Origin: Talpa occidentalis
Lineage: Eukaryota > Chordata > Mammalia > Eulipotyphla > Talpidae
DNA: 64,000 nt
Reading direction: 5' to 3'
NCBI RefSeq assembly: GCF_014898055.3
Contig: NW_023601322.1
Coordinates: 69,096,740 to 69,160,739, forward strand
Under the pieces are notes generated by a model. The model was not told the origin of the DNA and searched no databases. It saw nothing but the letters and a program-made list of their open reading frames with translations. Shown one piece after another: positions 10,809 to 23,099 of this stretch (position 1 is the first letter of the stretch; each line of letters opens with the position of its first letter). Made by a program: the position numbers and the translations under genes.

Positions 10809-12716
10809 ATGTCAGCAAGTTTCCCTTCACAAAATTCCTCTGACTGAGCATCTACAGTCTCTACACAGCAACAATGCCAACATTACCACAGTCAGCTATT
10901 TCTTCTATAACTTTAGTTACACTATTCAAGATTAAATTCCAGGCTTACCACATTTTCTTTGTTATACTTTCACCTCTGTTAGCGCATTTTCTCTTTTAGT
11001 GATCCATTTTTGGTAAAACTGTCCACATGGGCTTATCACTAGGACACAAGGAGGCAACACAACTACACATTCTGCATAAAGTAAATAAATGTGCGGTGTT
11101 TCCCCCCCCCCCAAATCACCTACAGACCTTTCTTGAAAGAAATGTCATAACTAGTCAGTGATCATGCACATCTATTATTTAGGTAATGATTTGCACATTT
11201 AAGAACTAGCAGCAAAGCCTGTGATTTATGCAGTTACTCACACTTAATATATCGTGGTAACTAAAATTTTATCTTGATGTTTTGTATTACTTAACTGTAG
11301 TGCTGAATTTTGTGCATATTGGACTCATGCAAAGTGAGGACTAGCTGTATCTATCTCCCAGGGTTGCTCTGGCGATGAAACCCACTATTCTACAGAATGT
11401 TTACAACGGTGCCTGCATTCCCATATTGTCTAACATCACTACTGGAATTAGTTACAGCAAGATGGGGGTGGGGGAGACTCAAAAGATACTTAATTGGAAA
11501 TTAGATCACAGACGAGAACACACATAATCAGGACCACAGAAGGAAGTGAGAATACACACATAATCAGGACCACAGAAGGAAAGGAGAGAAGTTTCTCATA
11601 CTCTCAGATGAGAAGTAAAAGCAGAAGCAGCAAGAGGATTCCTGGCAATATGAAAATTAGCATTGTTGGGGAATCTGTTTTCTCCAAAGCAGTAGGTGAG
11701 GCATTCCTAAAAACTGACCAAGACAGAAATAGAAATGAGGTATTCAGGAGAATGCAAGAAACTCTGAAGCAGGCACCAGGGAAAAATGAAGCAAATGAAA
11801 GAAGTATGGGTAGAAAAACGATCTACATTAGACCAAAAGGATAAATTTAAAGCAGATTATTAAATCTACAGACCATCTAAATAAATTAAACTCTTCAACA
11901 ATTAGTTTACATTCAAATAGATAAATGAAAACTCATGCAGAGGAAATGAATTTTCATCACTAAACCTCTCTCCATTAATCCCTCAATTTCTCACAAAATT
12001 AATCTCCCTTTCATCATGATCTCCTTCTAAATTCCCACTCCCATTCAAGTTCCCCTTAAACAATCTCATGCTTTCTATAGCTAGTATATCATTCTAAAGT
12101 ACTATCAGGTTAAATGACAATGAAAGTAGAAATGGAAGAAAGAAGCAAAGTCAATATATATATTTACATCCACCAGCCATAATGGTAAATCCTTAATATG
12201 GCTGACATAATGGTGTTGGCAATAAAAAACTGTATATATAGTGGGTGAAAATGCTTAAATTTTCTCTGCTCACAAAACTATGAACATTTAAGTAAATCGC
12301 TAGCTAAAAACAAGGTCCTCAAACTTCTGCTGAATGGTCATCTCTGTAAAAGAAACATGACCCAAGGACGACTTGAGATGTAAAGAAATTTAAAAAAGAA
12401 TTGAGAATTCTTTAAAACCAATAAATACAACTGTCAATTAGATTAGAGAGTATATTTGTAAGACTTTTCAATAGCATTCTGTCTGCACTGAAAGACAAAT
12501 TGCTAAAACTGAGGCAAACAATGTGTCTAAGGTTAGCAATAAAGGCTGAGAAAATAACTGGGTCTTCTGGCCTTCTCCCAAATGTCTCCAGTCAACTACA
12601 CTAGGGTATTAACTAAGACACAGAGAAGATGAACTTAAGAGAACCCATGACTACTCTTCCAGCTGCCTTAAAATCCTATCTGTCAACATGTCTATACCCT
12701 AGCATACTCCCCTAAC
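10809..12716. other. Intronic stretch, no gene seen
   Basis: Contains a C run (11102-11112), the 36-bp duplication and unassigned AT-rich sequence. Confidence 0.6.
11504..11592 (+). repeat. 36-bp tandem duplication
   Basis: ACACATAATCAGGACCACAG followed by AAGGAA occurs twice with a 36-bp period (11521 and 11557). It lies in an open frame (11494-11844, 116 codons) of no recognisable identity, probably accidental in the CTNNA1 intron. Confidence 0.8.
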
Positions 12717-12731
12717 TAAAATGGGGATAAA

Positions 12732-13043
12732 GGGCCTCCCCGGTGGCGCAGCGGTTGAGCGCTGGGTTGCGAAGCTGCCCACGGCCTCTGTGGCGCCAGC
12801 TCGATCCCCGGCTGCTCCCCGGCTACCGGAGGAGGGTCCCACATGGCGCGCAGACCTCTCCTGCCGCTCGCTGCTCCCCTCAGCAGTGTGCTTCGGTCCT
12901 TCTGCCTGCTCTGCTCCCCGCTCTGGCTCTGGTGAATTCTCTCACCCTCCCGTGCTTCTGACTGTACCCAGTGCGTGTATAAACAAAACAAACAAACAAA
13001 TAAATAAATAAAACATGCCTCTATTAAAAAAAATAAAATAAAA
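12732..13043 (+). mobile_element. SINE, lineage 1a with CATGCCTCTA tail
   Basis: Perfect TSD TAAAATGGGGATAAA at 12717-12731 and 13044-13058. After (CAAA)n(TAAA)n the tail reads AACATGCCTCTATTAAAA and lacks the usual TCTTT. Confidence 0.95.
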
Positions 13044-13224
13044 TAAAATGGGGATAAAAAGTTAACCTCCTCTGGAGTTCAAAAGAAGAACAAAGGGCAA
13101 CTGTAAAGGAAGTAACCAAAAACTCACAGTAACAGGGAAGAACAAGGCCTTTCAGCATCAACTAGTTTGAGCAAATTCCATTCAAAGCAATTTAACCTTC
13201 TATAAAGTTGCAGGAAAAGGACAA

Positions 13225-13302
13225 GAGTAAAGTGTGTGCATGTGCGCACGCGAGCGTGTGTGTGTGTGTGTGTCTGTGTGTGTGCGTGTGCGCGCGCACC
13301 CA
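13225..13302. repeat. GT/CG-rich microsatellite
   Basis: Alternating purine-pyrimidine run with (GT)n and GCGCGC segments, a candidate Z-DNA-prone tract. Confidence 0.9.
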
Positions 13303-13464
13303 CTGAGACTGACAGACTGCAAAAAGAGAAGGGTTGGCTTTTTTCTTTACTTCCTGAGTTTAGGAAATGAGAGCTTATATTATGTTGATCCTTTAAAACA
13401 AAGAATGTTACAAAGGAATGTTAATGAATATATACTACTTTTCTCCCAGACTGCTGTCTGGTGT

Positions 13465-13645
13465 AAGTAACATAAGATATTGAAACCTGGTCTGGACCCA
13501 GCTGAGCTATCTGCAAGTTGTATTGCTTCGCTACTACCTGTTTTCTCTTCTATGAAATAAGAACACCATTCTCCCACCTGACTGGCCTGTTTTGAAAATT
13601 GATTGAAGTAATGCATGCAAAATTCAACCAACACTTCTAGGCACT
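13465..13645 (+). repeat. MIR-like fragment
   Basis: AACCTGGTCTGGACCCAGC, CTACCTGTTTTCTCTTCTATG and GATTGAAGTAATGCATGC follow the MIR order. Confidence 0.55.
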
Positions 13646-15320
13646 TTTAACTCCGTCATCTACCTTCTCCAATTCTAGAACCTATTCAGAATATGGCTAT
13701 TACTCACACACCAAATGTTTATTACATTTTTAGAAACAAAGTCATGCTAGCAAGTTTTCTAAAAAGATAGAAAATTTTTTTTCTTTTAATTTTTAATGTT
13801 TAAACAGTAATGCGGGGGGGGGGGGGGTGGCGGCTTCATAGTCATTTAAATCCCCACAAAGTAAAAAGTAGCAAAACCTGGTCCTTTGTTGGTATCAGCA
13901 ACAAATAAAGCTTGACTTAGTTCCCCTGGTTGGTGTTAGTTTTTCCATCTTAGAAAAAACTAAAATAATCTGAGGTTTCTTCTAATTTTTAGGGGCTGGT
14001 CATTGCCTATCCCATTTACAACCTCACAGCTCCATAAAGATCACAATGCCATAGCAAAGGTTGTCACATTCCCAGAAAAAAAGCTATGAAAACATCTCTA
14101 TACTCTTCAAAAGTCCTTTAAGGAGACAGAAAAGGTAGAGCAAAGTTATGCCTTCCCTAAAATAACATTAACGATACTTTCAATGTGTTCCTTGGCCAGA
14201 ACCTTTCCTAACCTTTAAGTCCAAAAGAACAAAGAACTTTGACAAATCAGAGAAGGAACATCATTTATATATTGTAAGCTACACAATCTACCCTCTTTCA
14301 GGTATCATATTTTGGAAAATTTTTTTAAATTTCCACCATAAATAATACAACAACCAGTTCTGCACAATTGGAAAGGAGATCAAAATGTGCTTACGTCATG
14401 GGGTGAGATGCGGAAAGACTATACTGACATAGGAAAATTACAACAGGTGCTGTTTCACAAGGCAGTATATTTCCTACTGTTTATTTTTGTTGAACTTTCT
14501 ATACAGAATATACTTTAAAAGAAAAATGTTTTTAAATGATCAAAAATGTGCAATCTTTAATTCAAGCCTGTGATACATAAAACTCAATTTTCTGAAAAGG
14601 AATAAAGTGCTCAAAAAGTCAATAAACAAAAATTCTTTTTTCTAAAGCACTAAAAATCTCATGTCTACTAGTGTCACTGCAAAAAGGAAAAAGTAAAATT
14701 AGCATACATTATTAAATCCTTTTACAAAAGTTTTGTGAAATCAATTATCTTGAGAAGTTTATCTAAAATATGGGTAAGTCAAGGGGGCAAAAAAAGGGAG
14801 CCATATGCAGGCACAACCTCATTACCATTATTTTTTGTTTAGTTGCTGCAACAGAAGTTCAACTATTATACTAACTTCATATAGACATTTCTTAATAGAA
14901 CATTCTATGAGAGTATGTTATTAATTACCTCATCCAACAGGAAAAGATATTTGAAGATATTCACCTGACAAAGTTTCCAGGTGAAGATTTAAAAGTCATT
15001 TATCATCTTAAGGATATTTAAATTAACCACTTCAGGATCAATTTCATAACCATATGTGGAATTCTGATTCCCCATCTTCCAAGAGGACCTTGCTTAAGTC
15101 AGTTTGATTTCTTCATCTCAAAATGATTTTAGGTATCTAAATTTTTTTCTTCTCAAATATTTCATGCTTAACTTGTTAACAATGGCAGCCATTCAGTCTT
15201 TAAAATAAAATGCTGTCTTATTTGCCATACTTCCTTTAAATTTTTGATAAGTAAATAAAATTCTGGCTATAATAATATTAAAGAGAAGTTCCTTAATTTT
15301 CTGGTATTATTTAGCCATTA
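13646..15320. other. Intronic stretch, no gene seen
   Basis: AT-rich single-copy-looking sequence with a poly-G run. No repeat family recognised. Confidence 0.55.
13813..13829 (+). repeat. Poly-G run
   Basis: A run of about 15 G residues within AATGCGGGG...TGGCGG. Length may be unreliable in the assembly. Confidence 0.8.
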
Positions 15321-15334
15321 AAAAATCAGTTGTA

Positions 15335-15584
15335 GGACCTGCCTGGTGGCGCAGGGGTTAAAGACAGAACACTATTAAGCTGTCCTGATCCCTGGCCAGG
15401 CAGGAAGCTAAGCCACATGGTGCAGCAGACTTCTGACTCACCTGCTGTTCCCCTCAGCAGTGTATTTTAGTATATCTGCCTAATCTGTTCCCCACTCTGT
15501 CTCTGGTGAATCCTCTCACTCCCCATACTTCTGGCCTACACCCCCAGTTCTTATATGCATAAATAAATAAATCTTTAAGAAAAG
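15335..15584 (+). mobile_element. SINE, lineage 2
   Basis: TSD AATCAGTTGTAG around 15323-15334 and at 15585-15596. The tRNA-like head is partly degraded. Tail TATGCATAAATAAATAAATC. Confidence 0.92.
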
Positions 15585-15599
15585 AATCAGTTGTAGAAC

Positions 15600-17610
15600 A
15601 CTCAATGATATTGAAAGATGTTGAGGGGAGCCATTAAGTAAGAAAAGTAAATGAATACAATTGAGCAAAACATAGTACATCCATGTGAGTATATTCATAG
15701 GAAACAAAATGGAAGGGTCTAAACCACAGTTAACCATTGATTTCATATTTGGGTAACAAAATTATAGTTGATTTTTATTTCCTTCCTTATGCATGTACTG
15801 TCAAAAACATGCTCACTACAGAAATTCACTCTTGCTTAGAATGTTTTTAATTCTACCCAGAGATAAGTCAAAAGGGGGAAAAAAAAAACCACATTGTAAA
15901 CAACCAAAATCACAGGTAAGTCTGTTACAAACCATCTATTTACAGTTTGACCTATTTTCACACAGTAGAGAGTAAAAAACAATCAGTCCTGGGTGTGAGT
16001 ATTCAGACTTCCTATCATGGAATTCCTGACTCTTAAAAATTACTTTTATAATGCTTTAGCTCCCCTGAATCAGCTTTATACCAAATTCTCTTTAGAATAT
16101 CTGATTAATGGATCACAACAAAATATGGTATAACTGTTATTTCTTTATTATAATTCCATCAATTTTCATTTTATGAAATAAACTGACCAGACCAAGGCTT
16201 TCACAAAATTATTGGATAACTTCAAGATACTAAATGGTTATCTGCCATTTTCCAAACAGTCCCACCATCTTTCTCCTATACCTCCCCAAAATTAAATTCA
16301 TTACCCATGATCTGGTAATAAAATAAGCCATTTTCCACACTTGTTAATGAAGATAAACTGGTAATATTTGTTTGAAAAAACATTTCATAACATAGCCCCA
16401 AAGAAAAGACATCAAATGGTAATATATATCTGGCATAATCCACATGCCCTATGATATGAGGAATACCCTGAATAAAACACTTAACCCTCTCTACCTTCAC
16501 CTTTCCATTCATCAGTTGGGTATACTGACAGGAAAACAGACCAATGAATGATAATTATAGCAAAAGCAACAATCAGTCAAAGAATTCCTGATAGATGCTT
16601 TAAGAGAACTTTCCTTGGGATGCTGTTTTTAATTCACGAAACTGTTTATCTTTTAAAAATCAATCCAGAAAATAAACATTTAATACCATGTTATTAAATA
16701 CAATAACATAAGATCAAATGAATCAGTTATCAGTTAAAATAGAGCATGGAAAAACTCCTGACCTACACTCTTTCCCAAGCCCTGAGGATAAGGAGCTTTG
16801 AAATTTCTTTTTCCAGTTGTCAGAATGGATTTGAAAGAAAAAAATATTAAAATAGAGTACCACACATATTCATGTTCTCATTTTCCTTACTAATTCAAGT
16901 GTGCCCTGCTGCTATTCAGAAACACTCCAAAGAGAGGCACTTACTTCCTGATTACACATTCAAATAAATGCATAACATGCATTTCAACTTGGAATCACTT
17001 TCTTCAGAAATTAACTAGTAGAAACCATGTTACTGTAACATCATGGTTGAAGTCATGCCAAAGTCAAAATTTTAATACCTAAAATAACTTCCTCAACCAT
17101 ATTGTACAAATATACTAAGGCAACAATATTACTTACGATAATTTAAAAGTATTACTATCTTGTTTAGTGTTACTTATTTTTGTAAAAAGATAGACCTTAA
17201 AGAAAGAAGAAAAATTTCAAAATTACAGGAAACATTAGAATTTAATAACTTCATTCTCCTTTCCTTACTTCTAAGCTGACTACACCAGAACCCGAGTCTT
17301 TCCAAGCAGCATATGCTCACACATACATGGGTAGTGATCCAGAAGCAGACAGCATCCTTGACACATCTCAAGTCAAAGAAAATACAGCCTTCACCCTCAA
17401 GACTTACAATTTAAATCAGACAGACAACTTTAAGACATAAAACATCCAGATGACAACCAGTTAATTGGGGGGGGGGGATTTATATTTTGCTTTTCTTGCT
17501 CAAGTTAAATGAAGAGCAAGAGAAAATGGATTAAATGGTAAGAGTGGAGGGAAAGGGATCAATAATGAACAATTTCTTAATTAATCACAGTCCTCAGGAA
17601 CATATGAAGG
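15600..17610. other. Intronic stretch, no gene seen
   Basis: AT-rich. Short open frames (for example 16276-16512) lack splice context or recognisable protein similarity. Confidence 0.55.
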
Positions 17611-17628
17611 GTAAGAATTGTAGCGTGA

Positions 17629-18041
17629 CTCTTTACAATAGCTAAGCTTTGGAAACAACCCAAATGCCCAAAAATAGATGACTGGATCAAGAAGATGTGG
17701 TACATATACACCATGGAATATTACTCAGCATTCAAAAAAGATAAACACATGCAATTTGCAGCAACATGGATGGAGCTGGAAGGGATCATGCTCAGCAAAA
17801 TAAGCCAGAAAGAAAATGAAAAATACCGGATGGTCTCACTCATAGCAGGAATCTAGAAATCTTAAATAAGGGACCAGGAAAAAGAATAACTATAAGAAAG
17901 AAAATATCAAAATCAACAAACAACTATGAACCAGAGACACTCTATCGGGGGTGGAGGGCAGGGAAAGGAGGGCTTGGGGTCAAAATAAGGGGGTTGTAAT
18001 TGTAAGGGGAATATAAAAATAAAATTTAAATTAAAAAAAAA
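17629..18041 (+). mobile_element. 5'-truncated LINE-1 with target-site duplication
   Basis: A 413-bp copy carrying the last part of ORF2 (CAACCCAAATGCCCAAAAAT, ATTACTCAGCATTCAAAAA) and a 3' UTR with GGGGTCAAAATAAGGGGGTT, ending in poly-A. TSD AAGAATTGTAGCGTGA (17613-17628) and AAGAATTGTAGTGTGA (18042-18057). Very similar to 59510-59900, so it belongs to a younger LINE-1 subfamily. Confidence 0.93.
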
Positions 18042-18059
18042 AAGAATTGTAGTGTGAGC

Positions 18060-20875
18060 ACTTCCAACAACAGACCCGTCAGCAGGGCATCACATGAAAA
18101 GAGATATCCACAAAAGTAAGAGAAAACAGGAAAGGGGGGCAGGAGGAAGCAGGGTAACAAATAAGAAACAAGAGTGTAAGAAACATCAGCTGATTTCTTG
18201 TTAGGTGTAATGAAGACAGTGATTTTACTAATCTGGAAATCTAACTTTCATCTTTTTTTCAAATGCTAAATGTTCTCTGCTATTGCTCTTCTATAACATC
18301 ATTATTAACACTTTTTGAAACCCATATTCAACATTTCAGGGTAGGAATACCTGGTAGTCATTTTTCTCCTGCAAAAAAATTAAAGAGCCCATATGTAAGA
18401 TCAAGCTCATGATCCCAACCTGATGAAAACCATACTAACGAGATCAGGCAAATTAAAATGCCATCTCATACACCCACGAAGTTCCTCAAAGCTATTCACA
18501 TCACAGACTTAGCAAACCTAAACTTCACTCTCCTACCTACCTCTTAAAATCTACTTGAACAGTCACTGACAGTTGCTTTGTCCTGATCACATCTGCCTTT
18601 TAACATCTATCTTCCAGGCTGCCTATATTAGATGTGAGTACATTAGTCTGCAAATGTCAACATATGCACTGGACAGGAGACCAATTTTCACCTCCTTCAC
18701 TATGGCTCTCGTCAGTTACCGGGAGAAAATTATACTTCAAGAAACTGACAGCCTGTGCTCAATACCTTTTTGTCAGGGATAAAATACATTATTTTTCTTA
18801 AAACTGCCTTGCCAAGATTCACAACGAAATAAAATATATACACACACATGCATGCACACATGCACACCTTTCCATGTGTATTTGCTCCATAAACAAATCA
18901 TTCAAGCTATAACAAGGAAGATGGTTATATATGTTCACTTTATAATTACTAGAGTATGTCTTAATATGATTTAAAAACCCTCATTGCCTATTCTTTCTTC
19001 ATGACAATATCCTAAGAGACCATCAGTTTTATCTAATCAGTTAATTCTGTGCTTTCAAATTGAAAAAAAACTGAAAAAACTATCTGTGCAACAAACCCAT
19101 TTAGAGTACTCTCACCAATCAAGTGCAAGTGCTAAGATCACCCAGATTCTAGCAAACTTAAAAGTTTTAACTCTAGTATTTTAGTAGGATAGTAAGTACT
19201 GCTTTCTTGATCTAAGTGGACTAGATACTAATTAAAAAAGTAGTTCTTGTAATGATTGAGACTTAGTATTGAACACCATAGATTGTTCTCAAAAAGCTGT
19301 CGTCCTATTTCTACTCATGACAATATACTTGTACTATAATCAAAGTTTACCTGAAATGTAGTAATGACCCAAAAGCCGGAATTCAAAAAGAAAAGCCTCC
19401 AAAGAAATCTTAAGACAAATACTGTTTCAGCATAAACAGACTTGGGACGTGAAAGAGTAATTATAAACCAAATATTGAAATGTTTGTACTCTATTTTTAA
19501 AAAATATTTATTTATGCATACAAGAACTGGGGTGTAGGCCAGAGGTGGGGGGGGGGGCAGTGAGAGGTTTCACCAGAGACAGAGTGGGGAGCAGAAGAGG
19601 TGGATCTACTGAAATACCTGCTGAGGGGAGCAGTGGGTGAGAAAGGAGAAGTCTGCTGCAGTGACTGACTGCTTCATAGTGCTGAGACTTAACCCCTTGC
19701 GCCAGCAGGGAGGCCCATTTATACTCTATTTAAATAACAAGGAGATTTAATAGAAGAATTTACTCTATTTTCACCTTCTGGACATTTGGGGAGAAAGATT
19801 ATACAGGTGTCACTATTAAATGTTCTTCAAAATTAAAGGAAAGGACTGCAGTGAATTATCTAGATATTTTCTTATTGTCTACCTTGTGAATAACAGCACA
19901 TAAATGAGAGGTAACTGGCTGTGGCTACTGATATGGCAATTATGGAACAAAAAAAAAATGATCTGTTAGGAGTAAAAGTCACCGACTTTAGCTACAATCC
20001 TTGCTCTAGGCAACAGAACGCAACAATCCTCTCAAGGACTACCATTAAAACTATTACAAACATATGCAATAATTTCGCGATTTTCAACTCCAAGTTAATA
20101 CTACCTTTGCTATGTCAACCAACAAATCGGAGCTGGGAAATTTATGATTATCACTACTAGCCCCCCCAAAAAATCATGTCTCAATTTCTGAAAACTTGGT
20201 AGAATTCCAAATCAGTACGAAAAATTAGTTTCAATAAAGAAGCACCAATGTGGTATCATCATGGCCCTAGGACTCTCACAAGTTTTATCATGTATCAGAC
20301 ATATTAATAAACATGAAGAAATGATCAAACTCAATTACCTCAAAATAATGTAAGTTTTTCAAAAGGAAGCATTTTACACCTATAAAAATATACAAAAATT
20401 TAATGAACTATATCATCCCATTACCTGTCAAAAAGTTAATTTGCTTCCATTCAATACCACTTTACCCCTTGTTCCTCAGGAGAACTCACCTCCCCCCTTT
20501 TTTGTGTCCTAGGGTGAACAGGTGTTCCAGACTCGCTGGTTCCTCTCCTCTGGCAACAGAAACTAGCTCAGTGCTGAGCATAAGCATAACTCAAGCAGAG
20601 ATAATCAGTACCCACGTGACTAAGATATAGATACTGAGGAAGAATAGTTCTTTTTCTGCTGGGATGACAAAACTAGGATGACCACTTCAAACCAGAAGTG
20701 GGTATTTTATCCAATGAAAAGAGAGGTAAACTGAAATATATGAAGGCAAGTGATGAAGAAAGCCTCATCTACTCTGAGTCAGTCACATCTAGCCATGCCT
20801 GAACTAGTCAGGATCTAGTCCTGGAATTCCCATTTACAAAGGTCCATAAACTTCCTTTTCCTTAAGTAAGACTGA
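18060..20875. other. Intronic stretch, no gene seen apart from the SINE at 19497
   Basis: Includes a CA repeat near 18838-18868. Otherwise unassigned AT-rich sequence. Confidence 0.55.
19497..19715 (-). mobile_element. SINE, lineage 2, internally shortened
   Basis: Bounded by TTGTACTCTATTT (19484-19496) and TTTATACTCTATTT (from 19718). The stretch normally containing CCCACATGG and box B is missing. A poly-G run lies near 19549. Confidence 0.9.
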
Positions 20876-20879
20876 GTCA

Positions 20880-22125
20880 CAAAACTGATCAAAGACTTGT
20901 ATGTAAAACCTGGAGTCGTAAAGCACTTAGAAAACAGACAAAATATTTCATGACATAAATTTTAGTGATGCTTTTAGGGATTCATCTCCAACAGCAAGGA
21001 AAACAAAAGAGAACATAAACATCTGGGACTGTATCAAACTAAAAGGCTTCTGCACAGCAAAAGAAACCATAACTGAAACAAAGACACCCTACTGAGTAGG
21101 AGAAAATATTTGCATATAATACATCTGACAAAGGACTAATATCAAAGATATACAAAGAACTTATGAAGCTTTACAAAAACAAAAACATAAGACCCCAATC
21201 AAAAAATAGGCAACAGATTTCAACATATACCTCTCCAAAGAAGACATTAGAACAGTCAATAGGCACATGAAAAAATGCTCACAATCACTATTACAGAAAT
21301 GCAAACAAATCAAGACCACAATGAGGCACTGCCTCACACCTGTAAGAATAGCCCATAATGAAAAGACCAGAAACAACAAGTACTGGCAACAATATGGATA
21401 AAAGGGAATTCCAACACTGCTGGTGGGAATGTGAACTCGTCCAGTCCTTATGGAAAGCAGTATGGAGGTATCTCAAAACATTAAACATCGTCTCCCATTC
21501 AACCCAGTAATGTTACCCCTAGGTATCTAAGCAAAAAATTCAAAAACACTAATTTGAAAGGAAACTTGCACTCCCACGTTTACTGCAGCATTATTTATTA
21601 TAGCTAAACTATGGAAGCAACCTAAGTGCCCCAGAACAGATGAGTGGATCAGGAAGATGTGTGTACGTACGTACGTGTGTACGTGTACACACACACACAC
21701 ACAAACACACACACATACACAGGAATACTACTTAGCGATCAAAAAAGATAAACCCCTGCCATTTGCAGCAACATGAATGGAACTTGAAAGGATAATGCTA
21801 AGCAAACTAAGTCAGAAGGTGAAAGATAAATGCTGGACAGTGCCGCTAATATGTGGAATACAAAGTAACTAAATTAACAGATAAAAACAAGTTGTAAAAC
21901 TAACCCTTGATAGCTGACTTCAGAACAGACACACCAAAGGGGGCAGGTGGGGGAAGAGGGAGGGAAGAACAGGACAGCAAGGAGGGAGGCATAATGGTCT
22001 GTAGAGCATACAGAGGCATAATGGTCTGTATGGAAGAGTTGGTGGTGGATGCACTATGGTGGTAATACCTGATGGTGATACCCCATGTTACCACAGTTAT
22101 AAATAAGTAAATAAGTTTGAGTTAA
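20880..22125 (+). mobile_element. LINE-1 fragment (ORF2 3' end and 3' UTR)
   Basis: Continuous but broken ORF2 similarity (CTTCTGCACAGCAAAAGAAACC, CACAATGAGGCACTGCC, GGAATTCCAACACTGCTGG) followed by a degraded 3' UTR. A CGTA/CA microsatellite (about 21658-21720) grew inside it. Older than the copy at 17629. Confidence 0.88.
21656..21720. repeat. CGTA / CA microsatellite inside a LINE-1
   Basis: GTGTACGTACGTACGTGTGT passes into a CACACA run. The tract is alternating and partly self-complementary. Confidence 0.9.
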
Positions 22126-22227
22126 ACTCTATAATTTTAATTGGTAAGGTTCTATGAACATCAGGAAAATTAGCAAAGTGTAGTTAATAACTCTACTAGA
22201 GAACAATTTAGGGATATATTTTAAAAG

Positions 22228-22285
22228 ACCTTAAGCCTATCTCCCTTAAGAAACCCTAAGCCTCTCTCCCTTAAGAAACTTTCTG
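22228..22285 (+). repeat. Short tandem duplication
   Basis: TAAGCCTATCTCCCTTAAGAAA is followed by a near copy (TAAGCCTCTCTCCCTTAAG). The second copy supplies the TSD of the next SINE. Confidence 0.75.
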
Positions 22286-22564
22286 GGGGCCTCCCCGGTG
22301 GTGCAGCAGTTGAGCGCTGGGTTGCGAAGCTGCCCGCAGCCTCTGCAGCACCCGTTCGATCCCCGGCTGCTCCCCGGCCACCAGAGGAGGGTCCCACATG
22401 GTGCGCAGACCTCTCCTGCCGCCCGCTGCTCCCCTCAGCAGTGTACTTCGGTCCTTCTGCCTGTTCTGTTCCCTGCTCTGGCTCTGGTGAATTCTCTCAC
22501 CCTCCCGTGCTTGACTGTACCCAGTGCTTGTATAAATAAATAAATAAATCTTTAAAAAAAGAAA
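22286..22564 (+). mobile_element. SINE, lineage 1a
   Basis: Perfect TSD AAGAAACTTTCTG at 22273-22285 and 22565-22577. Close to consensus, with GGCTGCTCCCCGGCCACC and TTCGGTCCTTC. Confidence 0.95.
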
Positions 22565-22814
22565 AAGAAACTTTCTGAAAGATAATTACATGGGCATGTA
22601 AAACGTCATCAAACTGTACACTGATTTGTGCATTTTGTGTATATATATTATATTCAATTTGTTAAAAAAAATAAAATAAATGTGTCCCTATATACCTATT
22701 TCTGTATATTTATCTCAAGGAAATAATACCACCACCAACCCCCAAAAAGGGAAAACACTGTATGTACATAATGTAAGCTCACAACAGCATTATTTGTATC
22801 AGAAATATAAAAAC

Positions 22815-22999
22815 AGGGCCTCCCCTGGAGGCCTCAGGGTTAAATCTTAGCACTGGCCAAGGAGCTATCCCACATGGCATCCACTGCTCCCCTAAGCAGT
22901 GTATTTCAGTCAATCCACCTGTTCTGCTTCCCATTCTGTCTCAGATGAATCCTCTGCCCCCCTGCATCTCTGGCCCCCAGTTCTTCTACACACACACAC
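22815..22999 (+). mobile_element. SINE, lineage 2, internally deleted
   Basis: About 185 bp. The head runs from GGGCCTCCCCTGGAGGC almost directly into the CCAAGGAGCTATCCC segment, so box B is lost. Tail replaced by a CA run. Confidence 0.85.
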
Positions 23000-23099
23000 G
23001 AAACATAAAAACAACACTTAAGTCCAAAAATAGGGAAATGATGAAATAGAAAGTATGCAGTTTTAAAGTTTATAAATTTCAAGGTTATACCAAATCATT

